Positions 1 through 9,553 of a stretch of DNA of 64,000 bases are shown piece after piece (the stretch's first letter is position 1; the number at the start of each line of letters is the position of its first letter). The position numbers and the translations under genes were made by a program. Below the pieces are notes generated by a model. It was not told the origin of the DNA. It ran no database searches and worked only from the letters and a program-made list of their open reading frames with translations. The stretch is from a virus. The stretch spans positions 1 through 64,000 of the IMG/VR virus record IMGVR_UViG_3300021371_000007; one strand, given 5' to 3'.

Positions 1-458
1 TAACAGGTCATGTAGGTAATGTTACTTTCACTTATGCTACTGGTAGCATAAACAACCTAACTGTTACTAATGACTTATTGATACACGGCAAAACAACTTT
101 AAAAACAGGGGTTATTGAAGGATTTTCTAACATAACAGGCGCAACAGGAGTTACTACTCATGACTGTAGTAACGGTCATATTTTTAGGCATACAGGTATA
201 GCAGCTAACTTTACTGCAAATTTTACTAACTTAGGGCTTACAAATGATCATGGGTCAACAGTAGCTCTATTGCTCATACAAGGTAGCACCTCTTATATAC
301 CTACAGCAGTTCAGATAGGAGGAGTATCACAAACTATACTTTGGCAGGGAGGTAGTTCTCCAAGCGGTACAAATAATGGAACAGATATAGTTACTTTTAG
401 TATTATACAGGCGAGCGGTACGTATACAATATTAGGAAATTTAATATCTTATTCATAG
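1..458 (+). CDS. Partial phage structural / fibre-like protein (C-terminal part)
   Basis: The reading frame is open from base 3, so the gene begins outside the window and only about 151 C-terminal residues are seen. The TTG at 78 is not needed as a start. The visible part is rich in Thr, Ser, Gly and Asn with alternating hydrophobic residues, as in beta-structured fibre or tail-appendage ends, and has no Cys pair or catalytic motif that I recognise. It lies 9 bases before the FG-GAP protein gene and runs the same way, so both probably belong to one virion-appendage module upstream of the terminase. The function is inferred from composition and place only; it could also be a head decoration protein. 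Confidence 0.55.
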   Translation, partial: TGHVGNVTFTYATGSINNLTVTNDLLIHGKTTLKTGVIEGFSNITGATGVTTHDCSNGHIFRHTGIAANFTANFTNLGLTNDHGSTVALLLIQGSTSYIPTAVQIGGVSQTILWQGGSSPSGTNNGTDIVTFSIIQASGTYTILGNLISYS

Positions 459-467
459 GGAGTTAAT

Positions 468-3400
468 ATGCCATTTTTAGCAGCTATAAGCGCAGGATTT
501 GGGGCTAACATAATAAATAGTATTTCTAGTGTATTAGACTGGATTCAACATGCTAAATTAACGTCTTCAAATAATTCTGGTAATGATAAATTTGGAGAGA
601 AAGTAGCTATTGATGGTAATATTGCTGTAGTAGGCGCACCAAATTATGATACAGGTGGAGGAGTTAACAGTCCTAAGGGGGCTGCATATGTATTCACTCG
701 CTCAGGAGATACCTGGACTCAACAAGCCATGATACAGTCTAATGACATAGCCGTTGGAGATACCTTTGGTATTACAGTTGCTATTAGCGGTAACACTATT
801 ATTGTAGGTGCTGAGTATGAAGATGGCTCATCTTCTAGCGCAACAAACTATGGATCAGTATACGTTTTTACAGGATCAGGGTCTAGTTGGACTCAACAAG
901 CTAAATTAGGTGATCCTAACCCTAGTACTAACGATTGGTTTGGAAGTAAAAGTATAGCTATTAGCGGTAACACTATTGTTATAGGTAGTATTTATTCTGA
1001 TGATACCGCTACTAATTCAGGTACTGCTCATGTATATACTCGTTCGGGCTCAACGTGGACCTATAGAACACAGTTGGAAGCTAGTGATGCAGCACAAAGT
1101 GATAGATTTGGCGCGGGAGTACAAATAAACGGAAACACTATACTAGTAGGAGCCCATAGTGAAGGAGGTTCTGGAAATTCTAGAGGAGCAGTTTATGCTT
1201 TCACAGGCTCAGGTTCTAGTTGGACGCAACAAGCAAAGCTAACAGCTAGTGATGCTCAAGACTATGATTACTTTGGATATGGACTAGACCTAGATGGTGA
1301 TACTGCTGTAATAGGAGCTTTTGGAGAAGATAATATAGGAAGTAACTCAGGGTCCGCTTACGTGTTTACCAGATCAGGAACTACTTGGTCTCAGCAACAA
1401 AAATTAACCGCCTCTGATACGGCATTTGGTTATGATATAGGCCTCTCAGTAGCTATTGAAGGGAGTCTAATTGCTTTAGGAGCTAGAGGCGCAGATTCTG
1501 ATACAGGAGCGGTTTACATATTTAAGCTAGACGGAGGTACCTGGACAGAAGAACAAAAATTAATTTCCGATGAAGGTGCTGAGGATGACGATTTTGGTGA
1601 ATATATAAGCTTATCATCTGATTATATTATAGCATCTACAAAGGATGAGTCCGCCTTTATATTTAAGTATACTAAGCCTACCTACTCTGTAACAGTCCCT
1701 AGTAGTATAAATGAAGGATCGGCAGGAACTATAAACGTAGCTACAACTAATGTTACTGATAGTACTACTCTATATTATACTCTTACTAACTCTTCAGACT
1801 TTAGTGCTTCTAGTGGTAGTTTTACTATTAACTCTAATTCCGGCTCTTTTAATGTCACTCCAACGGCGGATAATACTACAGAAGGATCTGAAACGTTTCA
1901 AGTAGAAATTAGAATAGAAAGTACTAGCGGTACTATTGTAACTACTTCTAACTCTATAACGATAAATGATACTAGTACCGAATCTTATAGTATTATTCCA
2001 GCAGTGAACAATGTAAACGAAGGCAGTAGCCTAACTTTTAATGTAACCACAGCAGGAGTTGCAAACGGAACAACTTTATATTACACATTATCAAATTCAG
2101 GAGATTTTGCATCTTCATCAGGAAGCTTTACTATTAACAGCAATGCAGGATCATTTTCTGTTACCCCAACAGCAGATAACACTACAGAAGGCAGTGAAAC
2201 TTTTACTGTAAGTTTAAGAACGGGCAGTGTGTCAGGCACAGTAGTAGCAGTGTCAAGCTCTGTAACTATAAATGACACTAGTACTAGCCCTGTAAGTTGG
2301 TCGTCACCTACTGCAGCTGCTAAATTGCTAGCCTCTGATGCGCAAACTAGTGACAATTTTGGGCAATCTGTTTCTATATCTAATAATGGAACTATAGCTA
2401 TAGTAGGGTCCCCTAATGAAGACACAGGCGGTACAAGTACTGGAGCTGCTTATATATACTCTGTATCTGGAAGTACTTGGACACAACAGGCTAAAATACA
2501 AGCATCTGATAAGGCATCATATGATGCCTTTGGGTACTCTGTTTCTATTGACGGTGACGGAGATACTGCTATTGTAGGGGCGTATGCTGAAGATCCTAGT
2601 GGTATTACAGATGCAGGTTCTGCATACATATTTACCCGTTCAGGGTCTACATGGACTCAACAAGGTAAAATATATGCATCCGATAAAGCAAATTCAGACT
2701 ATTTTGGTAGAGGCGTTTCTATTTCTGGTGATGGGAATACAGTAGTAGTAAGCGCGCATCTTGAAGATCCTATAGGAGCTTCATTTGCTAATCAAGATGC
2801 TGGTTCTGCCTATATATTTACTAGATCAGGAACAAGTTGGTCACAACAGTCTAAACTACAAGCTTCTGATGCACAAGGGAGTGATAATTTCGGACAATCT
2901 GTTTCTATATCTAATGATGGGGATACAGTTATAGTGGGTGCATATAATGAAGACACAGGCGGTACAGATGCCGGAGCTGCATATATATACACTAGATCTG
3001 GAAGTACTTGGACACAACAGGCTAAAATACAAGCTTCTAATAAAGGAAGTAGTGATAGATTTGGGCAATCTGTTTCTATTGATAGTGATGGGGATACTGC
3101 TATAGTTGGTGCTGCATTCGAAGACACAGGAGGTAGTAGTGCTGGCTCTGCATACGTATTTACCCGATCAGGAACAAGCTGGAGTCAGCAAGCGCAAATA
3201 CAACCAACTAATGTTATTGCTGGTGATCTATTCGGTAGAAGCGTTTCTATTTCTGGTGACGGGAATACAGTCATAGGAAGCTCCTATGTAGAAGATACAG
3301 GGTTTACTAATGCTGGGTCTGCTTATATTTTCACTAGATCTGGAAGTACTTGGACTCAACAGTCTAAAATACAAGCTTATGACGCACAAGCTAGTGCTTA

Positions 3401-3518
3401 TTTTGGTCAACTTGTGAATATATCTAATGACGGCAACACAGCAATTATAGGTGCTAATAATACTGATAGTGGTAGCACATCAGCCGCTGGAGCAGCTTAT
3501 ATATATAAGCCATCTTAA
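468..3518 (+). CDS. FG-GAP beta-propeller / Calx-beta repeat protein (virion appendage candidate)
   Basis: This is a 1016-residue protein made of two blocks of FG-GAP-like repeats (about residues 25-400 and 610-1016) flanking two Calx-beta-like domains (about 405-505 and 506-610). The propeller repeats recur about every 50-60 residues with the pattern D-x-FG-x-S-V-x-I-(S/D)-G-(D/N)-G-x-x-x-x-VGA, then AYIFTRSGSTWTQQ. The Calx-beta units share the motif TADNTTEGSETF. Such modules bind calcium and often contact glycans or other surface ligands in known families. No signal peptide is evident and AGGGAG precedes the ATG at 468. Its place beside a fibre-like end and before the terminase suggests a host-recognition or adhesin-like virion protein (inference). 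The near-identical repeats invite recombination and copy-number change. Confidence 0.75.
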   Translation: MPFLAAISAGFGANIINSISSVLDWIQHAKLTSSNNSGNDKFGEKVAIDGNIAVVGAPNYDTGGGVNSPKGAAYVFTRSGDTWTQQAMIQSNDIAVGDTFGITVAISGNTIIVGAEYEDGSSSSATNYGSVYVFTGSGSSWTQQAKLGDPNPSTNDWFGSKSIAISGNTIVIGSIYSDDTATNSGTAHVYTRSGSTWTYRTQLEASDAAQSDRFGAGVQINGNTILVGAHSEGGSGNSRGAVYAFTGSGSSWTQQAKLTASDAQDYDYFGYGLDLDGDTAVIGAFGEDNIGSNSGSAYVFTRSGTTWSQQQKLTASDTAFGYDIGLSVAIEGSLIALGARGADSDTGAVYIFKLDGGTWTEEQKLISDEGAEDDDFGEYISLSSDYIIASTKDESAFIFKYTKPTYSVTVPSSINEGSAGTINVATTNVTDSTTLYYTLTNSSDFSASSGSFTINSNSGSFNVTPTADNTTEGSETFQVEIRIESTSGTIVTTSNSITINDTSTESYSIIPAVNNVNEGSSLTFNVTTAGVANGTTLYYTLSNSGDFASSSGSFTINSNAGSFSVTPTADNTTEGSETFTVSLRTGSVSGTVVAVSSSVTINDTSTSPVSWSSPTAAAKLLASDAQTSDNFGQSVSISNNGTIAIVGSPNEDTGGTSTGAAYIYSVSGSTWTQQAKIQASDKASYDAFGYSVSIDGDGDTAIVGAYAEDPSGITDAGSAYIFTRSGSTWTQQGKIYASDKANSDYFGRGVSISGDGNTVVVSAHLEDPIGASFANQDAGSAYIFTRSGTSWSQQSKLQASDAQGSDNFGQSVSISNDGDTVIVGAYNEDTGGTDAGAAYIYTRSGSTWTQQAKIQASNKGSSDRFGQSVSIDSDGDTAIVGAAFEDTGGSSAGSAYVFTRSGTSWSQQAQIQPTNVIAGDLFGRSVSISGDGNTVIGSSYVEDTGFTNAGSAYIFTRSGSTWTQQSKIQAYDAQASAYFGQLVNISNDGNTAIIGANNTDSGSTSAAGAAYIYKPS

Positions 3519-3545
3519 AAATGTGATATTAAAGAAAGTAAATAA

Positions 3546-4811
3546 ATGAGTGAATATTTTAAAGTACCAGTAGATAAACTAGTACAAAAACTACCCGCCA
3601 AATTTGGGTTTAAGGAGTTTAATCCTAGTCAGTTAGCTATGCAAAGAGGTTTAGAAGAGCATAGATTTTGGACGCATATATCAGCCAGACGAACAGGTAA
3701 ATCTAGCGCCGCATCTGTACTAGCTTTAGCAAAACTATTAGAGCCTAATCAGCAAGTGCTAGTTGTAGCACCTGATTATAATTTATCATCTATTATCTGG
3801 GACTATACTACAGAGCTTATTAGTGTGCTAGGTATAGAAACTAAAAGACTAAATTTAAAAGATAGGGTTGTTAGATTAGTTAATGATAGCACTTTTAGGC
3901 TATTATCTGCTAATAATAGATCAACTCTTGTAGGTAGGGCAGCTAATTTATTAATTGTAGATGAGGCTGCTATTATATCTGATGATGAATATTTTACTAG
4001 AGATTTAAGACCTGCCTTATCTACTTATGAAGGAAGTAGAGCTTTATTTATATCTACCCCTAGAGGTAAACAAAATTATTTGTATAAATATTGGAGTAGA
4101 GGAGCTGACGATAAGTATCCTGAGTGGGGTGCAGGTCTTTTTCCTTGGCATGTTAATCCTGCATTAAAAGAAGCTGATATATCAGAAGCAAAAAGAACAC
4201 TTCCTCCTAGTATATTTCAACAAGAGTATCATTGTGATTGGGTAAGTTTTGAGGGACAAATATATAAAGTAGAAGACTCTATACACTTAGTGGATACTGC
4301 GGAAACTGTTAAGCCTAACGATGATAGATATACTTTTATTGCAGGGCTAGATATGGGATTCAGAGATGATACTGCTTTTGTAGTTTTAGCTACTGATGGT
4401 ACTAATTTTTTTGTAGTAGATGAATATGTAGCCAGTGAAGGCACTACTTCTTCTCATGCAGAAATTATAAGTGAGATAATAGAACACTGGGGTATAGAAA
4501 ATATATACATAGATTCTGCTGCTGCTCAGACAAAAGCTGATTTAGCATATGACTATGATATTTTTTGTGAGAACGCGGTTAAGTCTGTAAATGATGGTAT
4601 TAGTTATGTTCAAGTATTAATTCAAAATGAAAATTTATTTTTTGACTTAGAAAATACTACTAAAACTTATTCTAGTGTTAATGGTTATAGATGGAATACA
4701 AGAGGTGAAAAATCAAAACCTTTACACGATTGGACATCTCATTGTTGCGATGCTTTAAGGTACGCTATATACTCATATGCAAAATCATCATCGGTAGGTA
4801 TTTATGGATAA
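3546..4811 (+). CDS. terL: Terminase large subunit (DNA packaging ATPase/nuclease)
   Basis: This 421-residue protein has the two-domain plan of large terminases. The N-terminal ATPase has a Walker-A-like loop SARRTGKS (about residues 46-53) and Walker B LLIVDEAA (about 136-142) with the usual D-E. The C-terminal RNase H-like nuclease shows GLDMGFRDDTAF (Asp near 269), a second acidic site YIDSAA (about 320), and a third in the stretch TSHCCDALRYA (about 397-407). It drives DNA into the prohead and cuts concatemers. The length is normal for the family. A separate small terminase subunit is not obvious; the basic 79-residue protein that overlaps the end by 8 bases is only a weak candidate. Confidence 0.93.
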   Translation: MSEYFKVPVDKLVQKLPAKFGFKEFNPSQLAMQRGLEEHRFWTHISARRTGKSSAASVLALAKLLEPNQQVLVVAPDYNLSSIIWDYTTELISVLGIETKRLNLKDRVVRLVNDSTFRLLSANNRSTLVGRAANLLIVDEAAIISDDEYFTRDLRPALSTYEGSRALFISTPRGKQNYLYKYWSRGADDKYPEWGAGLFPWHVNPALKEADISEAKRTLPPSIFQQEYHCDWVSFEGQIYKVEDSIHLVDTAETVKPNDDRYTFIAGLDMGFRDDTAFVVLATDGTNFFVVDEYVASEGTTSSHAEIISEIIEHWGIENIYIDSAAAQTKADLAYDYDIFCENAVKSVNDGISYVQVLIQNENLFFDLENTTKTYSSVNGYRWNTRGEKSKPLHDWTSHCCDALRYAIYSYAKSSSVGIYG

Positions 4812-5043
4812 AAATAATCTAAACTCAGTAAAAAGAGGTATGTTTCCTTTACGAAAAAAACATACTAAACAAAGCTTAAAAAAAGATGTTAAAGCACTAA
4901 GAGCTAACGGATATCCTATACACATAGCTCTACATACTTTAGACTCTTCAAGAAAAAAGAAAAAGAGTTCTAATAGTAAATTAAAGAGGGGATTGATAAT
5001 AAATTCCCCTAAAAGGTATACAATAAGAAAAGATACAAAATAA
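4804..5043 (+). CDS. Small strongly basic protein, unknown
   Basis: The gene encodes 79 residues, very rich in Lys and Arg (runs such as SRKKKKSS), with no Cys or membrane segment. The ATG at 4804 overlaps the end of the terminase gene, so the two are probably translationally coupled. The charge suggests nucleic-acid binding. Its place between the large terminase and an HNH nuclease is compatible with a packaging accessory or a degenerate small terminase, but no terminase helix-turn-helix can be made out. I do not recognise a family. Confidence 0.6.
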   Translation: MDKNNLNSVKRGMFPLRKKHTKQSLKKDVKALRANGYPIHIALHTLDSSRKKKKSSNSKLKRGLIINSPKRYTIRKDTK

Positions 5044-5047
5044 ATTT

Positions 5048-5482
5048 TTGACTCTAAGCAAAATAAGATTTATAATTGATAAAATGAAAGAATTAAAACG
5101 ACTTCCTGTTAAGTATGTGAGAGACTTTATAAAGAAAGATTATACTCATAAAGATCACTGTTTTATTTGTAATACAAAAGAAAACTTAGAATTACATCAT
5201 GTATTCAGTGTTTCAGAACTTTGGAACGAATGGTTAGAAAAAGAAAAAATTGATAACTCTATACTAGACTACGATTTAATCAAGGTTTTGAGAGTTCGTT
5301 TTTATCAAGAAAATAAGCACTTATTAGGGCCTGATAATTTATACACTCTTTGTAAAATACATCATCAAAGACTCCACAGTATATACGGTGCTAGATATTC
5401 TAACTGGAGATCTGTTAAGGTTAAAACTTGGCTAGAGAGTCAGAGATTGAAATTTGGAGAACAAAATGGCAGGTCCAATTAG
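5048..5482 (+). CDS. HNH endonuclease, packaging-associated
   Basis: The protein has 144 residues with a zinc-binding HNH fold: CFIC (Cys38, Cys41), ELHH (His50, His51) and LCKIHH followed by His110 (Cys102, His105, His106). HNH proteins of this kind often sit beside terminase and portal genes in HK97-type phages and assist cleavage at packaging; that role here is inferred from context. The frame opens with TTG at 5048; an in-frame ATG at 5084 (residue 13) is an alternative, and neither has a clear Shine-Dalgarno site. The end overlaps the start of the portal gene by 17 bases. Confidence 0.8.
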   Translation: MTLSKIRFIIDKMKELKRLPVKYVRDFIKKDYTHKDHCFICNTKENLELHHVFSVSELWNEWLEKEKIDNSILDYDLIKVLRVRFYQENKHLLGPDNLYTLCKIHHQRLHSIYGARYSNWRSVKVKTWLESQRLKFGEQNGRSN

Positions 5483-6764
5483 TTGGGTACGAGAAAAACT
5501 TAATCCTATTCAGCCCTATCTACAAAGTCAAGAACCTACAGTTCAGCCAGACAGCAATGTAGATTTTAGAGCTGCTTACGATCAAGTTGAGATAGTACAC
5601 AGATGCATAGAAATGATAGTCAACGCAGTAGTGGGTATACCCTTTGCAGTTGAACCCGGTAATCAAGGTGGTCCAGTTAAAAAAGTAAGTAAATTACTTA
5701 ATTCAAGGCCTAATCCTTTTGAAGATAGAACCAGATTTATGAGAAGAGCTGTAATGGATCTTTTATTAGATGGTAATGCTTTCTTCTATTATGATGGTAA
5801 TGATATGTATTTATTACCAGCTAACGATATAGAAATAGAAACAGATGCCAAGAGATTTGTAAAAGGCTATACTTATATGTTGTCAGGGGGTGAAACCGAA
5901 AATAGTTCAGGATTTCAGCCTTTTGCAAGCTCTACTCCTTACGCTTCTTCTGGCGGTTCTAAGAAAAAGCCTAAGCAAACTATTCATTTTGATTCTACAG
6001 AAGTTATACATATCAAAGATGATAATGATGAGAGTATATTTAGAGGAAAAAGTAGACTAAGATCTCTATCTGACCTTATAAATTTATATTATGCTTTGCT
6101 TAAGTTTCAAAGACAATTCTTTAAAAATAATGCTATACCTGGTGTTGTTTTAACTACAGATACCGTTCTTAGCTCAAAAGTGAAAGAACGGTTATTACAA
6201 AGCTGGCGAAACACATATACTACAATATTTGATGGAGCCAGAAATCCTGCCATATTAGATGGCGGATTAAAAATAGATAAGTTTAGTGACATAAACTTTC
6301 AAAATTTAGATTTTGAAAACAGTGTAGAACGATTGCAGCAAGATATGGCTAAATCTTTAGGAGTACCTTATACTCTATTAAAAAGTGGTAATAATGCTAA
6401 TATCTCTTCTAATCAAGTACTATTTTATGAGCACACTATTATTCCAATAGTTACTCAATTTACTAGTGCTTTTGAGCATCATTTTAACAGTGTTTCTATA
6501 AGACCCGAATTAGTATCTATACCTGCGCTACAACCAGACTTAAAATCTCAAGCGCAGTATTTTAGTTCTTTAGTTAATGCTGGTATTATTACTCCAGACG
6601 AAGCTAGAGAAAAACTTAATTTTCCTACTTTAGGATTAGATACTACTTCAGAAATTCGCATACCTCAGAATATCACAGGAAGTGCCACTAGTCCAGAGTT
6701 GGGCGGTAGACCTTCATCAGACGATACAGAAGATATGCCTATAACGGAGCCAACAAATGAGTGA
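5466..6764 (+). CDS. HK97-family portal protein
   Basis: This 432-residue protein forms the dodecameric ring at one capsid vertex through which DNA is packaged and to which the neck is attached. Features typical of the HK97 portal family are the N-terminal helix YDQVEIVHRCIEMIVNAV, an IIHIKD-like strand (here EVIHIKDDND), and the region RLQQDMAKSLGVPYTLL before the C-terminal clip and crown. A TTG at 5454 opens the frame, but the ATG at 5466 is preferred because GGAG lies 6-9 bases upstream of it inside the HNH gene. The C-terminus is Pro/Thr/Ser-rich and overlaps the next gene by 8 bases. Confidence 0.92.
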   Translation: MAGPISWVREKLNPIQPYLQSQEPTVQPDSNVDFRAAYDQVEIVHRCIEMIVNAVVGIPFAVEPGNQGGPVKKVSKLLNSRPNPFEDRTRFMRRAVMDLLLDGNAFFYYDGNDMYLLPANDIEIETDAKRFVKGYTYMLSGGETENSSGFQPFASSTPYASSGGSKKKPKQTIHFDSTEVIHIKDDNDESIFRGKSRLRSLSDLINLYYALLKFQRQFFKNNAIPGVVLTTDTVLSSKVKERLLQSWRNTYTTIFDGARNPAILDGGLKIDKFSDINFQNLDFENSVERLQQDMAKSLGVPYTLLKSGNNANISSNQVLFYEHTIIPIVTQFTSAFEHHFNSVSIRPELVSIPALQPDLKSQAQYFSSLVNAGIITPDEAREKLNFPTLGLDTTSEIRIPQNITGSATSPELGGRPSSDDTEDMPITEPTNE

Positions 6765-9471
6765 TAAAAAGTTTTATATCAATAGTGATAATATAGAAAT
6801 TAAATCAAAAACAGATAGTGCTAACAAGCCTTTTAAAATAGCTGGTTACGCTAATACTACATCAAAAGACAGAACTGGTGATGTAGTTTTATCAGAGGCA
6901 TGGGTTAAAGGCATAGAGAACTACAGAAAAAATCCTGTTTTACTCTATCAACATGATCATGGAAAGCCTATTGGTAAATCCGATACTGTAAGAGTAGACA
7001 AAAAAGGTATTTTTGTAGAAGCTTCAGTATCAAGTGCAGCTGAAAAACTACACGGAGTGCAATCTTTAATTGAAGATGGGGCGCTAAAAAGTTTTAGTGT
7101 AGGTTTCAGAGTAAAAGATGCAGATTATGATAGAACTGCAGATACTTTTGTAATTAAAGACCTAGAATTACTAGAGATTAGTGTGGTAAGTGTTCCCGCA
7201 AATCAAGAGTCTTTATTTAGTATCAGAAAAAGTTTCGAATCAGATGAAAGTTTTGAGTCTTTTAAGTCTCAATTCGAAAAAGAGGAGGAAGAAGTTTTGG
7301 AAGAAAAAACAACAGAAGAAACTGCAGTAGAAGAGTCTTTAGAAATTGAAGAAACTGTAGTAGAAGCTTCAGTACAAGAAGCTTCTGAAGACAAGTCTAT
7401 TGAAGAAAAAGATCTTGTTATAGACGAAGAAAAAGAAGCGGTTGAAGCAGAGGGATCTTATGAAGATCCTAATACTCTAATCCCTTTTTATAATATGCTA
7501 AGTACTGAGACTTCTCAGTTAGTTAATGGCGATTGTGTAAAAATGAAAGGCAATCGTTATAAAATTTCAAAAATTGCTACCGCCGAATCCCCATATTTCA
7601 TATTTAAAGAAATTGACATTAACGGGGTTTCAAGCGATAATACTATTAAGATTAATGCAGAAAATCTATCTGTAGTTAATGCTTGGGATCTTTCTACTAA
7701 ATTCGATATTGAAATCATCGACCATAGTGAAAGTAAGTCTTTAACAGATAAAGACAGAGAAGAAATTAAATCTAATTTCTCTGATCTTGTTAAAGCTTCC
7801 GAATTTAATCTTTTTGGCTTAAAACAAGAAGATAAAATTAAAAATAATGATCAGTATCAAACAACTTTAAACAACCTGTTAAATCTGAAAAGCATGGAAG
7901 CAGGAACTTGGAGTGATACTCACTATACGTTAGCAAAACGTTTTGTTAATACTATTAAAGCACTTATCGACCTTCCACAAGAAGAAGATAGAGATTTCGC
8001 ACTAAAACTATACGGTTATATTACCGAAAATAAGGAGAATAATGAGATGGCAACTCAAGATATTGGTGATCCCATCACTGTTGATACAAAAGCTGCAGGC
8101 ACCCAGGTTGTTGAAGAGAAAAAAGTTTCTAATCACGTTTCTGAGCCAGAAGTAGCAAAACTAGTCGAAAAGACTGGTGATAAAATCATGGAAGAATCAG
8201 AAGCTAAAATTAAAGCTAATAATGAAAACCATGAAGACTCTCGTTTAGCTGAAGAGCTTGCAGAGTTAAAAGGGCAAATGAAAGCCTACCGTGAGCAAAT
8301 TGACTCATACACAACTAGTAAAATGGTTTATCAAGAAAATACTCGTAGAAACGAGCAGTTTTCTCAGAAAGACCTATCTAACGCTTACTTTTTAGCTAAA
8401 GCTATGCGTAGAGACCCACTAAGCACTAAGTACGGCATGCGTATGAAAGATGTAGTACAAGGTGGTCAAGTAGATGCGTTTGAAAATGCATTTTCTACAA
8501 ACGTATATGAAGAAATGAGACAACAACTTGTTGTTGCTCCTTTGTTCAACCGCATCGAAGTTAACGCAAAACAGTTTTCAGTACCTGTTGCAAGCGAAGA
8601 CACAGATGACTCGATTGCTCAGTTTGAGTCCGGCACTTATGCCACAGACACAAACAACTATGTACCTGCCACAAATCAGCACGTACTAAAGAGCGTTGAC
8701 TTAACACCCCATAAATTTATGGTTAAGACACACATCGCAAAAGACGAAGAAGAAGATACACTACTTCCATTAGTAGACTTTTTACGTTCAGCAGCTACAC
8801 GTCGTTTAGCTCGCTTTACAGATAAAGTATTACTTCGTGGTAACGGTGGATTAACTGGCTTTGATGCTACTGAATCAATGTCAGCAGGTAGCACTACAGG
8901 AATAGGCGGAGTTGCTTCACCTATTACAGGTATTGTAAATCACGCTGGTGCAGTAGCCGCATTAAACGTATACAGAGGTGTAGGTTTAACAGGTGCTGCA
9001 GCTAATACAGCAACTGCTACTGCAGCTACTGTAGCTTCAGCTCGCGCAGCTATGGGCAAATATGGCTTAGCTATGGGAGACCAGTTAGTACTTCTTACTT
9101 CAGTAGAAGGTTATAATAACTTTGTAACTGAAACTGATTTCCAAACTGTAGATAAGTTTGGTCCTCAAGCTACCTACTTAACAGGCTCTATTGGTGCTAT
9201 TTATGGTATCCCAATTCAGATTTCTGAATTTATGGATTCTGTATCAGCAACAGCTAATAACCGTGTACTTGGTACTATGGTTTATAAGCCTGGATTCTTG
9301 ATTGGTGAGCGTCGTTCTATGGAAGTAGAAAGCGATTACCTTCCAGATCGCCAAGTTACAGCGCTTTATATGTCAACACGTTATGATATGAAAGCACTTA
9401 CAACAGAGTCAGCAGCTGCACTAAGCTCTTCTTACTCTTATGCTGTAAACATGTTAAGCGGTGCTGAGTAA
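6757..9471 (+). CDS. Prohead protease fused to major capsid protein
   Basis: A single 904-residue frame joins two head genes that are usually separate. Residues about 25-160 are an HK97-type (S78) prohead protease, with candidate catalytic His66/His68, Ser114 in KSFSVGF, and Glu140 in LLEISVVSVPAN. Residues about 165-225 are a very acidic Glu-rich linker, then come a small beta-rich domain (about 225-310) and a helical part. From about 430 the sequence is a capsid protein: a coiled-coil delta-like segment (about 495-530), then the HK97 fold with the E-loop region and a C-terminal end after SDYLPDRQV. An internal Shine-Dalgarno and ATG at 8047 suggest separate capsid synthesis. The 3' half uses CGT arginine codons unlike the 5' half. 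Confidence 0.9.
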   Translation: MSDKKFYINSDNIEIKSKTDSANKPFKIAGYANTTSKDRTGDVVLSEAWVKGIENYRKNPVLLYQHDHGKPIGKSDTVRVDKKGIFVEASVSSAAEKLHGVQSLIEDGALKSFSVGFRVKDADYDRTADTFVIKDLELLEISVVSVPANQESLFSIRKSFESDESFESFKSQFEKEEEEVLEEKTTEETAVEESLEIEETVVEASVQEASEDKSIEEKDLVIDEEKEAVEAEGSYEDPNTLIPFYNMLSTETSQLVNGDCVKMKGNRYKISKIATAESPYFIFKEIDINGVSSDNTIKINAENLSVVNAWDLSTKFDIEIIDHSESKSLTDKDREEIKSNFSDLVKASEFNLFGLKQEDKIKNNDQYQTTLNNLLNLKSMEAGTWSDTHYTLAKRFVNTIKALIDLPQEEDRDFALKLYGYITENKENNEMATQDIGDPITVDTKAAGTQVVEEKKVSNHVSEPEVAKLVEKTGDKIMEESEAKIKANNENHEDSRLAEELAELKGQMKAYREQIDSYTTSKMVYQENTRRNEQFSQKDLSNAYFLAKAMRRDPLSTKYGMRMKDVVQGGQVDAFENAFSTNVYEEMRQQLVVAPLFNRIEVNAKQFSVPVASEDTDDSIAQFESGTYATDTNNYVPATNQHVLKSVDLTPHKFMVKTHIAKDEEEDTLLPLVDFLRSAATRRLARFTDKVLLRGNGGLTGFDATESMSAGSTTGIGGVASPITGIVNHAGAVAALNVYRGVGLTGAAANTATATAATVASARAAMGKYGLAMGDQLVLLTSVEGYNNFVTETDFQTVDKFGPQATYLTGSIGAIYGIPIQISEFMDSVSATANNRVLGTMVYKPGFLIGERRSMEVESDYLPDRQVTALYMSTRYDMKALTTESAAALSSSYSYAVNMLSGAE
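8032..8049 (+). promoter_or_regulatory. Internal ribosome-binding site and start for the capsid protein
   Basis: AAGGAG at 8032-8037 is followed after 9 bases by ATG at 8047, in the same frame as the long gene (codon 431). Starting there gives a 474-residue capsid protein without the protease. A site this strong inside a coding region, together with a change to CGT-rich codon use just after it, supports independent high-level translation of the capsid. That the start is used is an inference. Confidence 0.65.
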
Positions 9472-9497
9472 TCAGTAACTACTTATAGTTAGCAAAG

Positions 9498-9540
9498 AAA
9501 AGGGGATGCGGGCTCCCAGCCCCATTCCCTTTTTATTTTT
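9498..9540 (+). terminator. Rho-independent terminator after the capsid gene
   Basis: A G+C-rich stem formed by AAAAGGGGATGCGGGCT against AGCCCCATTCCCTTTT (one wobble, one bulge, loop CCC) is followed by a T-rich tract. It lies 27 bases after the capsid stop and should limit readthrough of the abundant capsid message into the connector gene. Confidence 0.85.
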
Positions 9541-9553
9541 TAGGAGACAGTAA

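Noticed and set aside
2081-3410. Several long minus-strand open frames inside the FG-GAP gene
   Set aside because: They mirror the repeats of the plus-strand gene, lack ribosome sites and have low-complexity translations.
8032-8049. Stop or frameshift separating protease and capsid genes
   Set aside because: The frame is continuous from 6757 to 9471 with no stop codon at the junction.
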